Shown here in pieces: positions 23,644-34,254 of a stretch of 61,425 nt of DNA (position 1 is its first letter; every line of letters begins with the position of its first letter). Made by a program: the position numbers and the translations under genes. The notes under the pieces are model-generated. The model was not told where the DNA came from. It did not search any database and saw nothing but the letters and a program-made list of their open reading frames with translations. The stretch covers positions 1 to 61,425 of the forward strand of contig JAOTWP010000007.1 of assembly GCA_029862975.1 (NCBI GenBank). Reading direction: 5' to 3'. This DNA is from Acidobacteriota bacterium. Lineage in GTDB: Bacteria > Acidobacteriota > Thermoanaerobaculia > Multivoradales > JAHEKO01.

Positions 23644-24399
23644 TCACGGAGCGAGCAGGAGCTTCAGCGCGAACAGGATGATCGTGGCGGTGACGACGCG
23701 GCGCACCCAGCGGTGGCCCTTGAGCACCGTCCAGCGGGCGCCGAGCAGCCCGCCGGCGAGAAACCCGGCGGCCAGCACGCCGCCCGTCACCCAGTCCACC
23801 CTGCCGTTCCAGGCAAACACGGCCAGGGCGACGGCCGTCATCGAGAGGATCGAGAGCACCTTCACGGCGTTGCCGCGCACGAGATCGAGCCCCACGAGCG
23901 AGGTCAAGGCCAGGAACAGGAAGCCGACCCCCGCCTGGACGAACCCGCCGTAGATCCCGACGACGAAGAAGCCCGCCGTCCGCGCCAGCACCGCGCCGGC
24001 GCCCGCCGCGGCGCGCTCCGTGCCCGCCCGGCGCCGCGAGGGGCTCCACAGCGAGCCCAGCGACAGGACGATCATGAGGATCGCGAGCAGCCGGACGAAG
24101 GCCGCGTCGCTCACCTCGAGCGCCAGGAGCGCCCCGACGCCCGCTCCCAGCGTCGCCGGCAACGCCGCCCACAGGGCGGCGCCCCGCTCCAGAACGCCGT
24201 GGCGATCGAACGACCAGACGGCGACGAGATTCTGCGTGACGATCCCGAGGCGGTTCGTCGCGTTGGCGATGCCCGGCGGCAGGCCGAGGAACATGAGGAC
24301 CGGCAGGCTCAGGAACGAGCCGCCCCCGGCGACGACGTTGATGGCGCCCGCCGCCACGCCGGCGGCGAGAAGCAGGACGTAGCGGCCGGCCGTCTCCAT
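23644..24399 (-). CDS. TauE/SafE-family (sulfite/organosulfur anion) permease
   Basis: 251 residues, about 8 transmembrane helices. Family marks: VAAGAINVVAGGGSFLSLPVL near the N-terminus, GIANATNRLGI, and the internal repeat GIYGGFVQAGVGFLFL and GNAVKVL. Proteins of this family export sulfite, sulfoacetate or related anions or take up taurine-derived anions, and some move other substrates. It is the last gene of a minus-strand group, 9 nt after the esterase stop, and may be transcribed with the tryptophan operon. The substrate cannot be told from sequence. Confidence 0.88.
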   Translation of the reverse strand: METAGRYVLLLAAGVAAGAINVVAGGGSFLSLPVLMFLGLPPGIANATNRLGIVTQNLVAVWSFDRHGVLERGAALWAALPATLGAGVGALLALEVSDAAFVRLLAILMIVLSLGSLWSPSRRRAGTERAAAGAGAVLARTAGFFVVGIYGGFVQAGVGFLFLALTSLVGLDLVRGNAVKVLSILSMTAVALAVFAWNGRVDWVTGGVLAAGFLAGGLLGARWTVLKGHRWVRRVVTATIILFALKLLLAP

Positions 24400-24408
24400 G
24401 GCCGGCGG

Positions 24409-25074
24409 TCAGCCGGGCAGCGCGCCGAGGAAGTCCGCGGCGCGCCGCCGAAAGGCGCTCGTCCACTCGTGACCGCCGCGGAAGACGCAGGTCTCGACTC
24501 GCGAGCCCAGCTCCGCGAGGAGGCGCTCGTCGCGCCGCCACCGGGCCTCGTCGTAGAGCGGGTCGCGGGTCCCCCGACCGATGAGCACCGGCGGCCGCCC
24601 CCAACGGCCGGCTTCGGCCAGCTCGGGCGGCACGTCCCCCGCCAGCGCCACGACGGCGTCGCAGCCACCGTCCGCGGCCGCCCGGTAGGCCATGGCGCAG
24701 CCCTGGGAGAAGCCGGCGAAGACTCGCGGGCCCGCCACCGGGGCGCGCTTCGCGATCGCCTCCAGGCTCCGGCGCACGTACCCGAGGTTGTCCGCGATGG
24801 CCAGCTCGCGATCCTGCTTGGTCATCCAGCTGGCGACGACCTCGCCCGTCACGCGGTGGTAGAACGGATGGAGCGCCTGGATGGCCGCGACGTGCCAGCC
24901 CGCGAGCCCGGGAACCGCCAGCAAGGCCTCGAGCATCGACGAGGCGCCCTCGCCGTAGCCGTGGAAGCCCACGGCGAGCGGCGCCGGCCCCGAGCCCGCC
25001 GCCGGGCGCAGCAGGAAGCGCCCGTGCGCCGTGGCCGCCACGTTGCCGACCTCGATCCCGCCGTCGCCGCTCAT
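24409..25074 (-). CDS. Alpha/beta hydrolase, carboxylesterase/phospholipase type
   Basis: 221 residues. The nucleophile elbow is GFSQG, the acid is in IGRGTRDPLYDE and the catalytic histidine is in RGGHEW, in the right order for the carboxylesterase 2 / dienelactone-hydrolase-like group. LAVGFHGYGEGASSM forms the oxyanion side. It has no signal peptide and is likely cytosolic. The ATG overlaps the trpA stop (ATGA), so it is translated as the last partner of the tryptophan operon. A direct role in tryptophan synthesis is unknown. Confidence 0.83.
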   Translation of the reverse strand: MSGDGGIEVGNVAATAHGRFLLRPAAGSGPAPLAVGFHGYGEGASSMLEALLAVPGLAGWHVAAIQALHPFYHRVTGEVVASWMTKQDRELAIADNLGYVRRSLEAIAKRAPVAGPRVFAGFSQGCAMAYRAAADGGCDAVVALAGDVPPELAEAGRWGRPPVLIGRGTRDPLYDEARWRRDERLLAELGSRVETCVFRGGHEWTSAFRRRAADFLGALPG

Positions 25075-25880
25075 CGGCGCTTGCGCCCGCGGCGTAGCGG
25101 CGCGCTCAACCGCCGCACCTCGGCGGCCAGCGGCCCGGCCGCGCCCGCGCCGTGCTCTTCGACCAGGCGCACGAGGGCACTGCCCACGACGACCCCGTCG
25201 GCCAGGGCGCCGACCCGGGCGACCTGCTCCGGGGTCGAGATGCCGAAGCCGACCGCGAGCGGGTGCCGCACCCGGCGGCGCACCGCCGCCAGCTCGCGCG
25301 CGAGCTCCGGGGCCAGGGTCTCCCGCGCCCCGGTCACCCCGGTCCGGGAGACGTAGTAGACGAAGCCGCGGGCGAGCTTGCCGACGGCCTTCATCCGCGC
25401 CGCCGTGCTGGTCGGGGCCAGCAGGAAAACGGGGTCGAGGCCGGCGTCGCCGAGCGCGCCGGCGAAGCCGGACGCGGCCTCCTCGGGCGGCAGGTCCAGG
25501 CACAGGACGCCGTCGACCCCGGATTCCGAGGCGCGGGTGGCGAACTCGGCGACGCCCATCGCGAGCACGGGATTGAAGTAGGTGAAGAGCACCACGGGCA
25601 CCTCGTGGCGCAGCCGCGTCCGCGCCACCAGGTCGAGGACCGCGGCCAGCGTCGTGCCGCTGGCGAGCGCCCGGGCGGCGGCGCGCTGGTTCACCGGTCC
25701 GTCGGCGATCGGGTCGCTGAACGGGACCCCGAGCTCGAGGACGTCGGCGCCGCCGGCGACGAGGGCGCCGATCAGGTCGAGAGTGGCGGCGGGGCTCGGA
25801 TCCCCGGCCATCAGGAACGGGATGAAGGCCGCCCGCCGCGCTGCCTTGCAGGCCGCGAACGCGTCGTCGAGGCCGCTCAC
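25071..25880 (-). CDS. trpA: Tryptophan synthase alpha chain
   Basis: 269 residues. Cleaves indole-3-glycerol phosphate to indole and glyceraldehyde 3-phosphate, passing indole to TrpB. The two catalytic acids are present in [10 protein letters not shown] (Glu) and DPIADGP (Asp). Phosphate-binding loops are [12 protein letters not shown] and [10 protein letters not shown]. The start is GTG at 25880, overlapping the trpB stop as GTGA; an upstream open extension is out of context. The 3' end overlaps the esterase ATG. Confidence 0.96.
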   Translation of the reverse strand: MSGLDDAFAACKAARRAAFIPFLMAGDPSPAATLDLIGALVAGGADVLELGVPFSDPIADGPVNQRAAARALASGTTLAAVLDLVARTRLRHEVPVVLFTYFNPVLAMGVAEFATRASESGVDGVLCLDLPPEEAASGFAGALGDAGLDPVFLLAPTSTAARMKAVGKLARGFVYYVSRTGVTGARETLAPELARELAAVRRRVRHPLAVGFGISTPEQVARVGALADGVVVGSALVRLVEEHGAGAAGPLAAEVRRLSAPLRRGRKRR

Positions 25881-27082
25881 CGCTCGCTCTCGGCTGCCGC
25901 CAGGTCCCAGGCGCGGACCGACTCGAGGTCTTTGTCGCCCCGCCCCGAGAGGTTGACGAGGATCACCCGCGAGGCGGAAAGGGCCGGCGCGCGGCGGCAG
26001 GCCTCGGCCACGGCGTGAGCGCTCTCGAGGGCCGGCAGGATGCCCTCCGTCTCGGCCAGCGTGTGGAACGCCGCCACCGCCTCGGCATCCGTGGCCACGG
26101 TGTACTCCACCCGCCCGATGTCGCGCAGATGGGCGTGCTCGGGCCCGACGGCCGGATAATCGAGCCCGGCGGACACCGAGTGGGTGGGCGCGATCTGGCC
26201 GTCGCCGTCCTGGAGCAGCCAGGTGCGCGTGCCGTGCAGGACTCCGATCCGGCCGCCCCGGAAACGCGCCGCATGGTCTCCGAGGCCGGCTCCCCGCCCC
26301 CCGGCCTCGACGCCGATCAAGCGCACCTCCGGGCGGCCGAGGAACGCCGTGAAGAGGCCGAGCGCGTTGCTGCCGCCGCCCACGCAGGCGATCGCGAGGT
26401 CCGGCGCGCGCCGGCCGGCCTGCTTTGCGAGCTGCAGCGCGGCCTCCCGGCCGATGACCTCGTGGAAGTCGCGCACCATGCGTGGGTACGGCTCCGGGCC
26501 GAGCACGGAGCCCAGGACGTAGTGCGTGTCGCGGACGTTGGTCACCCAGTCGCGCAGCGCCTCGTTGATCGCGTCCTTCAAGGTGCGGCTGCCGCCGTCG
26601 ACCCCGGCGACCTCGGCGCCGAGCAGCCGCATCCGGTCGACGTTGGGACGCTGGCGGCGCATGTCCTCCTCGCCCATGTAGACCGTGCATCTCTGGCCGA
26701 AGAGGGCCGCCGCCGTCGCCGTCGCCACGCCGTGCTGGCCGGCGCCGGTCTCCGCGATGATCCTCTCCTTGCCCATCTCCCGCGCCAGGAGCGCCTGTCC
26801 GAGAGCGTTGTTGAGCTTGTGCGCCCCGGTGTGCAGCAGGTCCTCGCGCTTGAGGAAGATGCGGGCGCCCCCGAGCCGATCGCTCAAGCGCCGCGCGTGG
26901 TAGAGCGGCGTCGGCCGCCCGGCGTAGTGGGCCAGGAGATCGTCGAGCTCCCGCCGGAAGGCCCGGCGCCGGCTGAGCTTGTCGTAGGCGCGCGCGAGCT
27001 CCGCGAGGGGCGCCATCAGCGTCTCGGGGACGAACGTCCCCCCGAAGTCGCCGAAGTAGCCCTGCTTCCCCCTCTCAGCCAC
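25877..27082 (-). CDS. trpB: Tryptophan synthase beta chain
   Basis: 401 residues. PLP enzyme joining indole and serine to make tryptophan. The Schiff-base lysine is in the [13 protein letters not shown] motif, followed by [15 protein letters not shown], the phosphate-binding GGGSNALG, and the GRGDKD end. Length and motifs fit the canonical TrpB1 type that works in a complex with TrpA. It overlaps trpF by 8 bases and trpA by 4. Confidence 0.97.
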   Translation of the reverse strand: MAERGKQGYFGDFGGTFVPETLMAPLAELARAYDKLSRRRAFRRELDDLLAHYAGRPTPLYHARRLSDRLGGARIFLKREDLLHTGAHKLNNALGQALLAREMGKERIIAETGAGQHGVATATAAALFGQRCTVYMGEEDMRRQRPNVDRMRLLGAEVAGVDGGSRTLKDAINEALRDWVTNVRDTHYVLGSVLGPEPYPRMVRDFHEVIGREAALQLAKQAGRRAPDLAIACVGGGSNALGLFTAFLGRPEVRLIGVEAGGRGAGLGDHAARFRGGRIGVLHGTRTWLLQDGDGQIAPTHSVSAGLDYPAVGPEHAHLRDIGRVEYTVATDAEAVAAFHTLAETEGILPALESAHAVAEACRRAPALSASRVILVNLSGRGDKDLESVRAWDLAAAESER

Positions 27083-27701
27083 CGCGCACCTCCCGGACGA
27101 GGCGCTCGACCGCCGCCGCGTCCTTGACGCCCGGGGACGACTCGACGCCGGAGCACACGTCGACTCCGTCGGCGCGGCTGAGCCGCAGCGCCTGTCGCGC
27201 GGTCTCCGGCCCGACCCCGCCGGCTACGAGCTTCGGCTCGGCCAGACCCAGGCCCGCGATGCGCTCGTAGGGCCAGCGCAGCCCGGTGCCACCGTAGGCG
27301 TGGGTGCTCGCGACGTCGAACAGATAGCCCCAGATTCCCGCGTACTCGGTCAGGACGCCGTGGTCGAAGCCGTTCTCCGGGTCGACGCGGATCGCCCGCA
27401 CGGCGCGGCTCCCGAAGCGACGCACCTCGTCCGCCGGCTCGTCGCCATGAAACTGCAGCCGGTCGAGCCCGACCTCGCGCTCGATCGCCACGATCTCGCT
27501 CCCGGGCCGGTTGACGAAGACCCCGACGAGACCGAGTCTTCCGCGCACCGAGTCCGCGATCGCCCTGGCCTGTCCGACCTCCACGTACCGCGGGCTGCCG
27601 GGCCAGAAGTTGAGACCCAGCAGATCCACCCCGAGGTCGGCGCAGACCACCGCGTCGGCCACCGAGGTAACGCCACAGATCTTGACGAGCGGACGGCTCA
27701 T
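27075..27701 (-). CDS. trpF: Phosphoribosylanthranilate isomerase
   Basis: 208 residues, a TIM barrel converting phosphoribosylanthranilate to CdRP by Amadori rearrangement. The general base cysteine is in VKICGVTS, the acid aspartate is in LFDVAST (the D of the FD pair), and phosphate loops are [10 protein letters not shown] and [16 protein letters not shown]. It is a stand-alone TrpF, not fused to TrpC. It follows trpC by 79 nt, the only sizeable gap in the operon; I see no promoter or terminator in that gap. Confidence 0.95.
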   Translation of the reverse strand: MSRPLVKICGVTSVADAVVCADLGVDLLGLNFWPGSPRYVEVGQARAIADSVRGRLGLVGVFVNRPGSEIVAIEREVGLDRLQFHGDEPADEVRRFGSRAVRAIRVDPENGFDHGVLTEYAGIWGYLFDVASTHAYGGTGLRWPYERIAGLGLAEPKLVAGGVGPETARQALRLSRADGVDVCSGVESSPGVKDAAAVERLVREVRGG

Positions 27702-27780
27702 GGGAGGGCGAATCTAACGGGCTATCCCGGCCGCCGCAAACCTGCAGGAGCGGGAGCGAGCCCGGGAGCCCGACGGCTCG

Positions 27781-28552
27781 TCAGCCGAGCAGCTCCCGCA
27801 GCTTGGCCGCGGGGTCCGCGGCGAGGAGCAGGGACTCGCCGATCAGGAAGGCGTCGAAGCCCGCCCTCTCCAGGCGGGCGAGGTCTTCGGGGCTGCCGAG
27901 CCCGCTCTCGGCCACCTTGAGGGCTCCTTCCGGCAGCCTCGGGACGAGCCGCTCGGAGTGCCCGAGGTCGACCTCGAAGGTCCTGAGATCGCGGTTGTTC
28001 ACCCCCACGAGCGGCCAGTCGCCGCCCGCTAGCTGCGCCAGGTCGGAGGGGTCGTGGAGCTCGACGAGGACCTCGAGCCCGAGGCCGCGGGCCGCCGCGG
28101 CCCAGCGCGTGAGCTCCTCCCGCGAGTAGAGCGCGGCGATGAGCAGCACCGCGCCGGCGCCCGCCCGCCGCGCCCACTCGAGCTGCCGGTCGTCGACGAC
28201 GAAGTCCTTGGCCAGGGTCGGCAGCCCGCTCGCCGCGCGGCAGCGGGCCAGGAGCTCGTAGCTGCCGTGGAAGAAGTCCGGCTCGACGACCACCGACAGC
28301 GCCGCGGCGCCGTGGGCGGCGTAGAGGCGCGCCTGCCGCTCGGGCTCGACCCTGCCCACGAGGGATCCCAGGCGCGGCGAGCCGAGCTTGACCTCGGCGA
28401 TCACCCTCCGCCCGCGGTGGTGGCGCAGGGAAGCGACGAACGCGCCGGCCGCGGCGGTCTCCGCGGCCGGAGGGACCCCCGCCGAGTCCGCGCCGGGCGC
28501 GGCCAGGCGCTCGCGCCGTCGCTCCACGATGCGCCGTAAGACGTCCGCGATC

Positions 28553-28563
<11 letters not shown>
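27781..28563 (-). CDS. trpC: Indole-3-glycerol-phosphate synthase
   Basis: 260 residues. Ring closure of CdRP to indole-3-glycerol phosphate. Catalytic residues lie in VIAEVKLGSPRLG (Glu, Lys), LAKDFVVDDRQL (Lys), LLIAALYS, VGVNNRDLRTFEVDL (Asn) and VAESGL (Glu, Ser). The usual EVKKxSPSkG reads EVKLGSPRLG here, a mild variation in the first loop. The first 11 bases overlap the end of trpD. Confidence 0.95.
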
Positions 28564-29577
<1,014 letters not shown>

Positions 29578-29581
<4 letters not shown>

Positions 29582-30177
29582 GCGGTGGGCTCGCCGCCAC
29601 CGCCGGCGGGCGCGGCGCAGCGGTCGAGGAAGTTGGTCAGGATCCGCGGTCCGTGGACCGTGAGCACCGACTCGGGATGGAACTGGACGCCCCAGTAGGG
29701 CAGCTCGCGATGGCGCATCCCCATGAGCACGCCGTCGCGAGTCCAGGCCAGCGGCTCGAGCTCCGGCGGCAGGGTCTCCGGCACGATGGTCAGGCTGTGG
29801 TACCGCGTCGCGTCGAACGGGCTGGGCAGGCCCGCGAATAGCTCCGCGCCTTCGTGGACGATCGCGGACGTCTTGCCGTGGACGAGCTCGGGAGCGCGCT
29901 CGACCCTCGCCCCGAAGACGTGGCCCAGCACCTGGTGGCCGAGGCAGACGCCGAGGATCGGCAGCCGGGGCCGGCGGGCCACGAGCCGCGGGCAGATCCC
30001 CGCTTCCTCCGGGCGCCCCGGCCCCGGCGAGATGACGATGCCCCGCGGCTCCATCGCCAGGAGGTCGTCGACCGTTGCCGCGTCGTTGCGAACGACCTCC
30101 ACCTCGGCGCCCGCCCGCAGCAGCTCCTGCACGAGGTTGAAGGTGAAGGAGTCGTAGTTGTCGATCATGAGGATCAC
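29578..30177 (-). CDS. trpG: Anthranilate synthase component II, glutamine amidotransferase
   Basis: 199 residues. Class I amidotransferase that delivers ammonia to TrpE. The triad is complete: Cys in LGVCLGHQVLG, and His and Glu in VQFHPESVLT. DNYDSFTFNLVQ at the N-terminus and VISPGPGRPEEAGI fit TrpG/PabA. Because it may also serve PabB, a dual role in 4-aminobenzoate synthesis is possible; no pabB is in the window. ATGA overlaps link it to trpE and trpD. Confidence 0.95.
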
Positions 30178-31610
30178 GGCTGCGAGCTCGCTTCCAGCCC
30201 GCGGGCCAGCTCGACGGCCGCCAGCAGCGCCGCCGCCTTGCTCTCGGTCTCGAGCTGCTCGGACTCGGGACGCGAATCGGCCACGATGCCGGCGCCGGCG
30301 GTCACGGAGACCTCGCCGTCGTGGATGACGAGGGTACGGATCGCGATGCAGGCGTCGAGGTCGCCCGCGAAGGACACGTAGCCGATGGCCCCTGCGTAGG
30401 GGCCGCGCGCCTCCGGCTCGAGCTCGTCGACGATCTCCATCGCGCGGATCTTCGGCGCGCCCGACACCGTTCCGGCGGGAAAGCAGGCGAGCAGCACGTC
30501 GAGCGCCCCGCGGCCGGAGGCGAGGGTCGCCTCCACCGTCGAGCAGAGGTGCATCACGTGGCTGTAGCGCTCGATCTCCATGAAGCTGGCGACTCGCACC
30601 GAGCCGCCCTCCGCCACCCGGCCGAGGTCGTTGCGGCCCAGGTCGACGAGCATCACGTGCTCGGCGCGCTCCTTGGCGTCGGCCAGGAGCTCGCGCGCCA
30701 GCCGCTCGTCCTCGCCGGCCGTCGCGCCCCGCCGCCGCGTGCCGGCGATGGGCCGCGTCTCGAGGCGCCGGCCGGTCTTGCGCACGAGCATCTCCGGGCT
30801 GGCTCCGACGAGCGCCACCTCGGGCATCTCGACGAGAACCATGTAGGGGCTCGGATTGATCGTGCGCAGCGCCCGGTAGAGAGTGGTCGCGTCGACCGCG
30901 GGCCCGAGCGGGAAGCGGCGGGCGAGCACCACCTGGAAGACGTCGCCGCGCTCGATGTGGCGCTGCGCCCGCTCGACGGCCGCGCGGTACTCCGGGCCGG
31001 AGAGGCTCGGCGCGGCGACCGCCCCCGGCGGCGGCGCCGGGAGCCGCTCGGCGCCGGCGGTCCGCACCCCCGCCAGCAGGGCTTCCAGCCGGTCGAGCTC
31101 CGCCGCCGCCGCCTCGCGGTCGACCTCGCCCTCGATCTCGTTGGCCACGGCCAGCAGGCGCTGGTGAGCGTGATCGAAGACGAGGAGCGAGTCGATGCGA
31201 GCGAGAAGCGCCACGGGCAGGCCGAACGGATCGGGGGGACTCGCGGGCAGGCGCTCCGCCAGGCGCGCGAGGTCGTAGCCGAAATAGCCCACGAAGCCGC
31301 CGGCGAAGGGGACCGGGCCCGGTTCCGCCACGATCGCCCCCAGCGTCTCGCGCAGGCGCGCGAGCGGCGGCCCGCCGAGCGAGCGCCGGCCGGCCGCGTC
31401 CTCGACCTCGAGGCGATCCGGATACAGGCGGTACAGGGCGCGCGGCGCGCCGCCCAGAAAGCTGTAGCGGGAGACCTGCTCGCCCCCGGTGACGCTCTCG
31501 AAGAGAAAGCGCGGCCGGTCGGCAGCGAGCCGGCGGTAGGCCGCGACCGGCGTGAGGCTGTCACCGAGGAACGTCCGTACGTGCGCCACGGCCCGCCGCG
31601 GCCGGCTCAT
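30174..31610 (-). CDS. trpE: Anthranilate synthase component I
   Basis: 478 residues. Converts chorismate to anthranilate with ammonia from TrpG. The N-terminal domain keeps the feedback motif FLFESV (the LLES-type serine that contacts tryptophan), so inhibition by tryptophan is expected. The C-terminal chorismate-binding domain has INPSPYM, GASPEML, RPIAGTRRRG, DLGRNDLG and FPAGTVSGAPKIRAMEI. ATG at 31610 overlaps the aroDE stop (ATGA). A longer open reading upstream lies inside aroDE and is not used. Confidence 0.96.
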   Translation of the reverse strand: MSRPRRAVAHVRTFLGDSLTPVAAYRRLAADRPRFLFESVTGGEQVSRYSFLGGAPRALYRLYPDRLEVEDAAGRRSLGGPPLARLRETLGAIVAEPGPVPFAGGFVGYFGYDLARLAERLPASPPDPFGLPVALLARIDSLLVFDHAHQRLLAVANEIEGEVDREAAAAELDRLEALLAGVRTAGAERLPAPPPGAVAAPSLSGPEYRAAVERAQRHIERGDVFQVVLARRFPLGPAVDATTLYRALRTINPSPYMVLVEMPEVALVGASPEMLVRKTGRRLETRPIAGTRRRGATAGEDERLARELLADAKERAEHVMLVDLGRNDLGRVAEGGSVRVASFMEIERYSHVMHLCSTVEATLASGRGALDVLLACFPAGTVSGAPKIRAMEIVDELEPEARGPYAGAIGYVSFAGDLDACIAIRTLVIHDGEVSVTAGAGIVADSRPESEQLETESKAAALLAAVELARGLEASSQP

Positions 31611-33094
31611 CGCTCCTCCAGCTCGGCCAGGAGCTCGGCGACGAGATCGGCGGGCATCTCGCGGCCGGTCATCGCCTGGAACTGCGGAATCGCCTGGTGC
31701 AGGAGCACCTCGCGGCCGCCGATCGCGAGCCGGCCGGCAGCGCGCAACGCCGCGACCCAGGGGGTGGCTCCCCGCCGGCGGTAGACGAGGTCGAGCCCCA
31801 CGCCGCCGGCCGGGAGGGCCTCCGGGTCGCACGGCAGGGGATCGGAGTCGTCGCGGCCGAGCGGCGTCGCCTGGACCACGAGGTCGAAGCGGGAAGGGTC
31901 GAGCTCCTCCCACGGCAGGCAGGGACGCTCGAGCTCGCGGGCGACCCGCCGCCGGCGCTCGGCGCCGCGATTGAAGAGCGTGACGGCGAGCCCGGCCTGC
32001 TCCAGCGCGTGGGCGGCCGCCCGCCCCGCCCCGCCGGCACCGAGCACCGCGGCCGGCTTGCCCCGCAGAGCGATCTGCCTGCGGCGCAACGGCCCGAGGA
32101 CTCCCTCCGGATCGGTGCTGTCGGCCTCCCAGACGCCGTCGTGGAAGACGAGGGTGTTGGCGGAGCGGATGCGGTCGGCCAGCGGGCTGACGGCGCCGGC
32201 GACGGCCATCGCCACGCGCTTGTAGGGGGCCGTGATGCTGAGCCCGCGCAGCGAGCAGCCGGCCTCCGCGAACCCGCCCTCCTCCACGACCTCCAGCCAG
32301 AACTCGCCGAAGCTCTCCACGTGGAACGGCACGTAGAGGCCCGGGAGATCCAGCCGCCGCAGGGCGCGATTGAAGACGTAGGGCGAGAGGCTGTCGGCCA
32401 CCTGCCGGCCGACGAGCCCGAAGATCCAGCGCACGCGCTCCGGCGGCGGCCAGGCGAAGTCTTCGAGCAGCCGCGCCAGCTCCAGCTGCCCCGGCGCCGC
32501 CGCCTGCGGCCCGGCGGCGGCGAAGATCGCCGGCGCCCCCAGGACCGGGGCCACGAGCCGCGTCCAGCCCCCAGTCTCACCCGTGGCGAAGGCGATGAAG
32601 TCCCGCCGCCCGAGGTCCTGCAGCAGACCGAGCGGCCAGCGGTCGGGGCCGCTCGCCGGCTCGACGGTGACGGCCTTGTACCAGTAGGCCGGCACGCCCA
32701 GCAGCCGGCCCGCGACCTCGTGCAGCTCCTCCTCGCTCTCCGGGCTGCCGTGCCACGACAGGACCCGCTGCTCCTCGGCGACGGCCTCGAGGGTGCTCCC
32801 GCCGACGTCCCGCAGCTCGAGGTCCACGAGCTCGTAGGCCGCGGCGGCCGCGGCGAGGCGGGCGCGGCGCTCGTCGTCGCCGCCGCGAAAGCCGCCCCCC
32901 TCGGCGGCGCTGCGCAGCGTGTACAGGAGGCGGCCCGGGAACTCCCGGCGCAGCGCCGCCGCCTCGGGCTCCGGGAAGAGGTCCGCCCGCACCTCGAGCA
33001 CCTGGCAGCGCTGCGCCAGCTCGTGCAGCCGGGCCGGGTCGAGAGCGGCGGTCAGCGAGGCGACGACGGCAGGATCTGGCAAGGAAGCCCCCAC
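31607..33094 (-). CDS. aroDE: Bifunctional 3-dehydroquinate dehydratase (type I) / shikimate dehydrogenase
   Basis: 495 residues, a fusion more familiar from plants and a few bacterial phyla. Residues about 1-215 form the type I dehydroquinase barrel: LEVRADLFPEP (Glu), LSWHG (His) and YWYKAVTV (Schiff-base Lys). From about 220 the shikimate dehydrogenase domain follows: GLVGRQVADSLSPYVFNRAL, SITAPYK (catalytic Lys), ADSTDPEG (Asp; the usual NTD is STD) and the NADPH loop LGAGGAGRAAAHAL. It supplies two consecutive shikimate steps ahead of chorismate. The start is GTG at 33094 without Shine-Dalgarno, 8 nt after the predicted transcription start. It is the first gene of the trp operon. Confidence 0.93.
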   Translation of the reverse strand: MGASLPDPAVVASLTAALDPARLHELAQRCQVLEVRADLFPEPEAAALRREFPGRLLYTLRSAAEGGGFRGGDDERRARLAAAAAAYELVDLELRDVGGSTLEAVAEEQRVLSWHGSPESEEELHEVAGRLLGVPAYWYKAVTVEPASGPDRWPLGLLQDLGRRDFIAFATGETGGWTRLVAPVLGAPAIFAAAGPQAAAPGQLELARLLEDFAWPPPERVRWIFGLVGRQVADSLSPYVFNRALRRLDLPGLYVPFHVESFGEFWLEVVEEGGFAEAGCSLRGLSITAPYKRVAMAVAGAVSPLADRIRSANTLVFHDGVWEADSTDPEGVLGPLRRRQIALRGKPAAVLGAGGAGRAAAHALEQAGLAVTLFNRGAERRRRVARELERPCLPWEELDPSRFDLVVQATPLGRDDSDPLPCDPEALPAGGVGLDLVYRRRGATPWVAALRAAGRLAIGGREVLLHQAIPQFQAMTGREMPADLVAELLAELEER

Positions 33095-33108
33095 GGAGAC
33101 GGGGGGCC

Positions 33109-33137
33109 AGTAGACCAGCCGGCCCGAGTCGTGTCAA
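33109..33137 (-). promoter_or_regulatory. Strong sigma-70-type promoter of the aroDE-trp operon
   Basis: On the minus strand a perfect TTGACA (33137-33132), a 17-bp spacer and TCTACT (33114-33109) with TGG just upstream as an extended minus-10. The TTGACA contains the TGA stop of the upstream gene. The predicted start is near 33102, only 8 nt before the GTG, so there is no room for a leader peptide or attenuator. Confidence 0.65.
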
Positions 33138-34177
33138 TCGATGGCCGGTGGCTCCAGCGCGAAGCGCGGCCGCTCGTAGCGGGCCTTCCACCCGGGGTCG
33201 GTGCGGTCGAGAAGGAGGGCGAGGCCGGCGCCGAGCGAGTAGAAGGAGATCCGGTGCCGGCCGGCGAGATCCGGCGCCGCGAGCTCCTCGAAGACGCGCT
33301 CCCTCGCCGTCCGGGCGGCGGCGGCGAACGCTTCGGGGGCCGCGAGGGCGGCCACCGCGGGCGGCGCCGGCCCGCCGCCCCCCAGCTCCTCCGCCAGCCG
33401 CAGCTCGACGTAGCGGGCCACCCCCTCCTGCCAGATCTGGAAGCGCAGATAGCGCGCGTCCGCCGGCGCGAGGGCGCCGACGAGCCGCTCCCAGCGGTGC
33501 CAGAAGTCGCCGGCCGCGGCGCTCAGGTCGGCGTCCGCCGGGCGCCGTAAGAGCCCGGCGAGCCGGCGGCTCAGCGCGTCCAGGCCGGCGGCGACGCCGG
33601 CCTCGTCGTACGGGAACGGATACTCGAGCATCCAGCGGCCCGTCGTGTCGCCGGCGGCGAGATCGAGGGCTTCCGTGGCGGCGAAGTAGTCCGGCGCGCG
33701 CATCTGCCACTGATGGAAGTGCTCGTGCAGCAGGACGAGAATCCACTCCGCGGTCCCGAGGCCGGCCGCTTCCGGCGTCCCGACGACGATCGTCGGCGGC
33801 GGACCGAAGACGGGCATCGTGGCCAGCATCGTCTCCGGGAAGACCCGCGGCCGCCACGCCGCACCGGCCGCCGAGGCCCCTTCTGCCGAGTCCCCGGCCG
33901 CCGAAGCCCCGGCCGCCGCCTCGAAGCCCGGGGGCCGGACGGCGCGCCCGATCAGGACCTCGCGCTCGCCGGCGACCAGCAGCACCTCGAAGCCCGCCGC
34001 GTCCCAACCGGGCCAAACCCGCCCGCCGATCGCGTCGGCGAGATCCCGGGCCGCCGCGACGAGCTGCAAGTGACGCTGCGAGGGCGCCACAACGGCATCG
34101 CCGGAGCCGGCCGCCGGCCGGGCCGGACCCACTGCCGGCAGTGCGCAGAGCGCGAGGAGGAGGCCCATTCGTCGCAC
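33134..34177 (-). CDS. Secreted HExxH metallopeptidase-like protein
   Basis: 347 residues with an N-terminal signal sequence (RRMGLLLALCALPAVGPARP). A flexible Ala/Gly/Glu stretch near residues 95-120 precedes LVLLHEHFHQWQMR, an HExxH zinc motif, and about 110 residues later WQEGVARYVELRLAEEL offers a glutamate as third ligand. Overall it looks like a gluzincin-type peptidase of unknown family. GTG at 34177 is preferred to ATG at 34168 because it adds the two arginines of the signal n-region; neither has a good ribosome site. It lies between the TPR gene and the trp promoter on the same strand. Substrate unknown. Confidence 0.7.
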   Translation of the reverse strand: MRRMGLLLALCALPAVGPARPAAGSGDAVVAPSQRHLQLVAAARDLADAIGGRVWPGWDAAGFEVLLVAGEREVLIGRAVRPPGFEAAAGASAAGDSAEGASAAGAAWRPRVFPETMLATMPVFGPPPTIVVGTPEAAGLGTAEWILVLLHEHFHQWQMRAPDYFAATEALDLAAGDTTGRWMLEYPFPYDEAGVAAGLDALSRRLAGLLRRPADADLSAAAGDFWHRWERLVGALAPADARYLRFQIWQEGVARYVELRLAEELGGGGPAPPAVAALAAPEAFAAAARTARERVFEELAAPDLAGRHRISFYSLGAGLALLLDRTDPGWKARYERPRFALEPPAID

Positions 34178-34254
34178 GGCGACGAGGCGAAGCAACTCTC
34201 GTGCCGCCCGGCGCGGCGGGCCGGGAGCCAGGAGCAGCGGCGGGTGTCGCGGGC

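Noticed and set aside
33095-33133. trp attenuator or leader peptide
   Set aside because: The gap is only 39 bp and the promoter fills it. No Trp-codon run or antiterminator hairpin is present.
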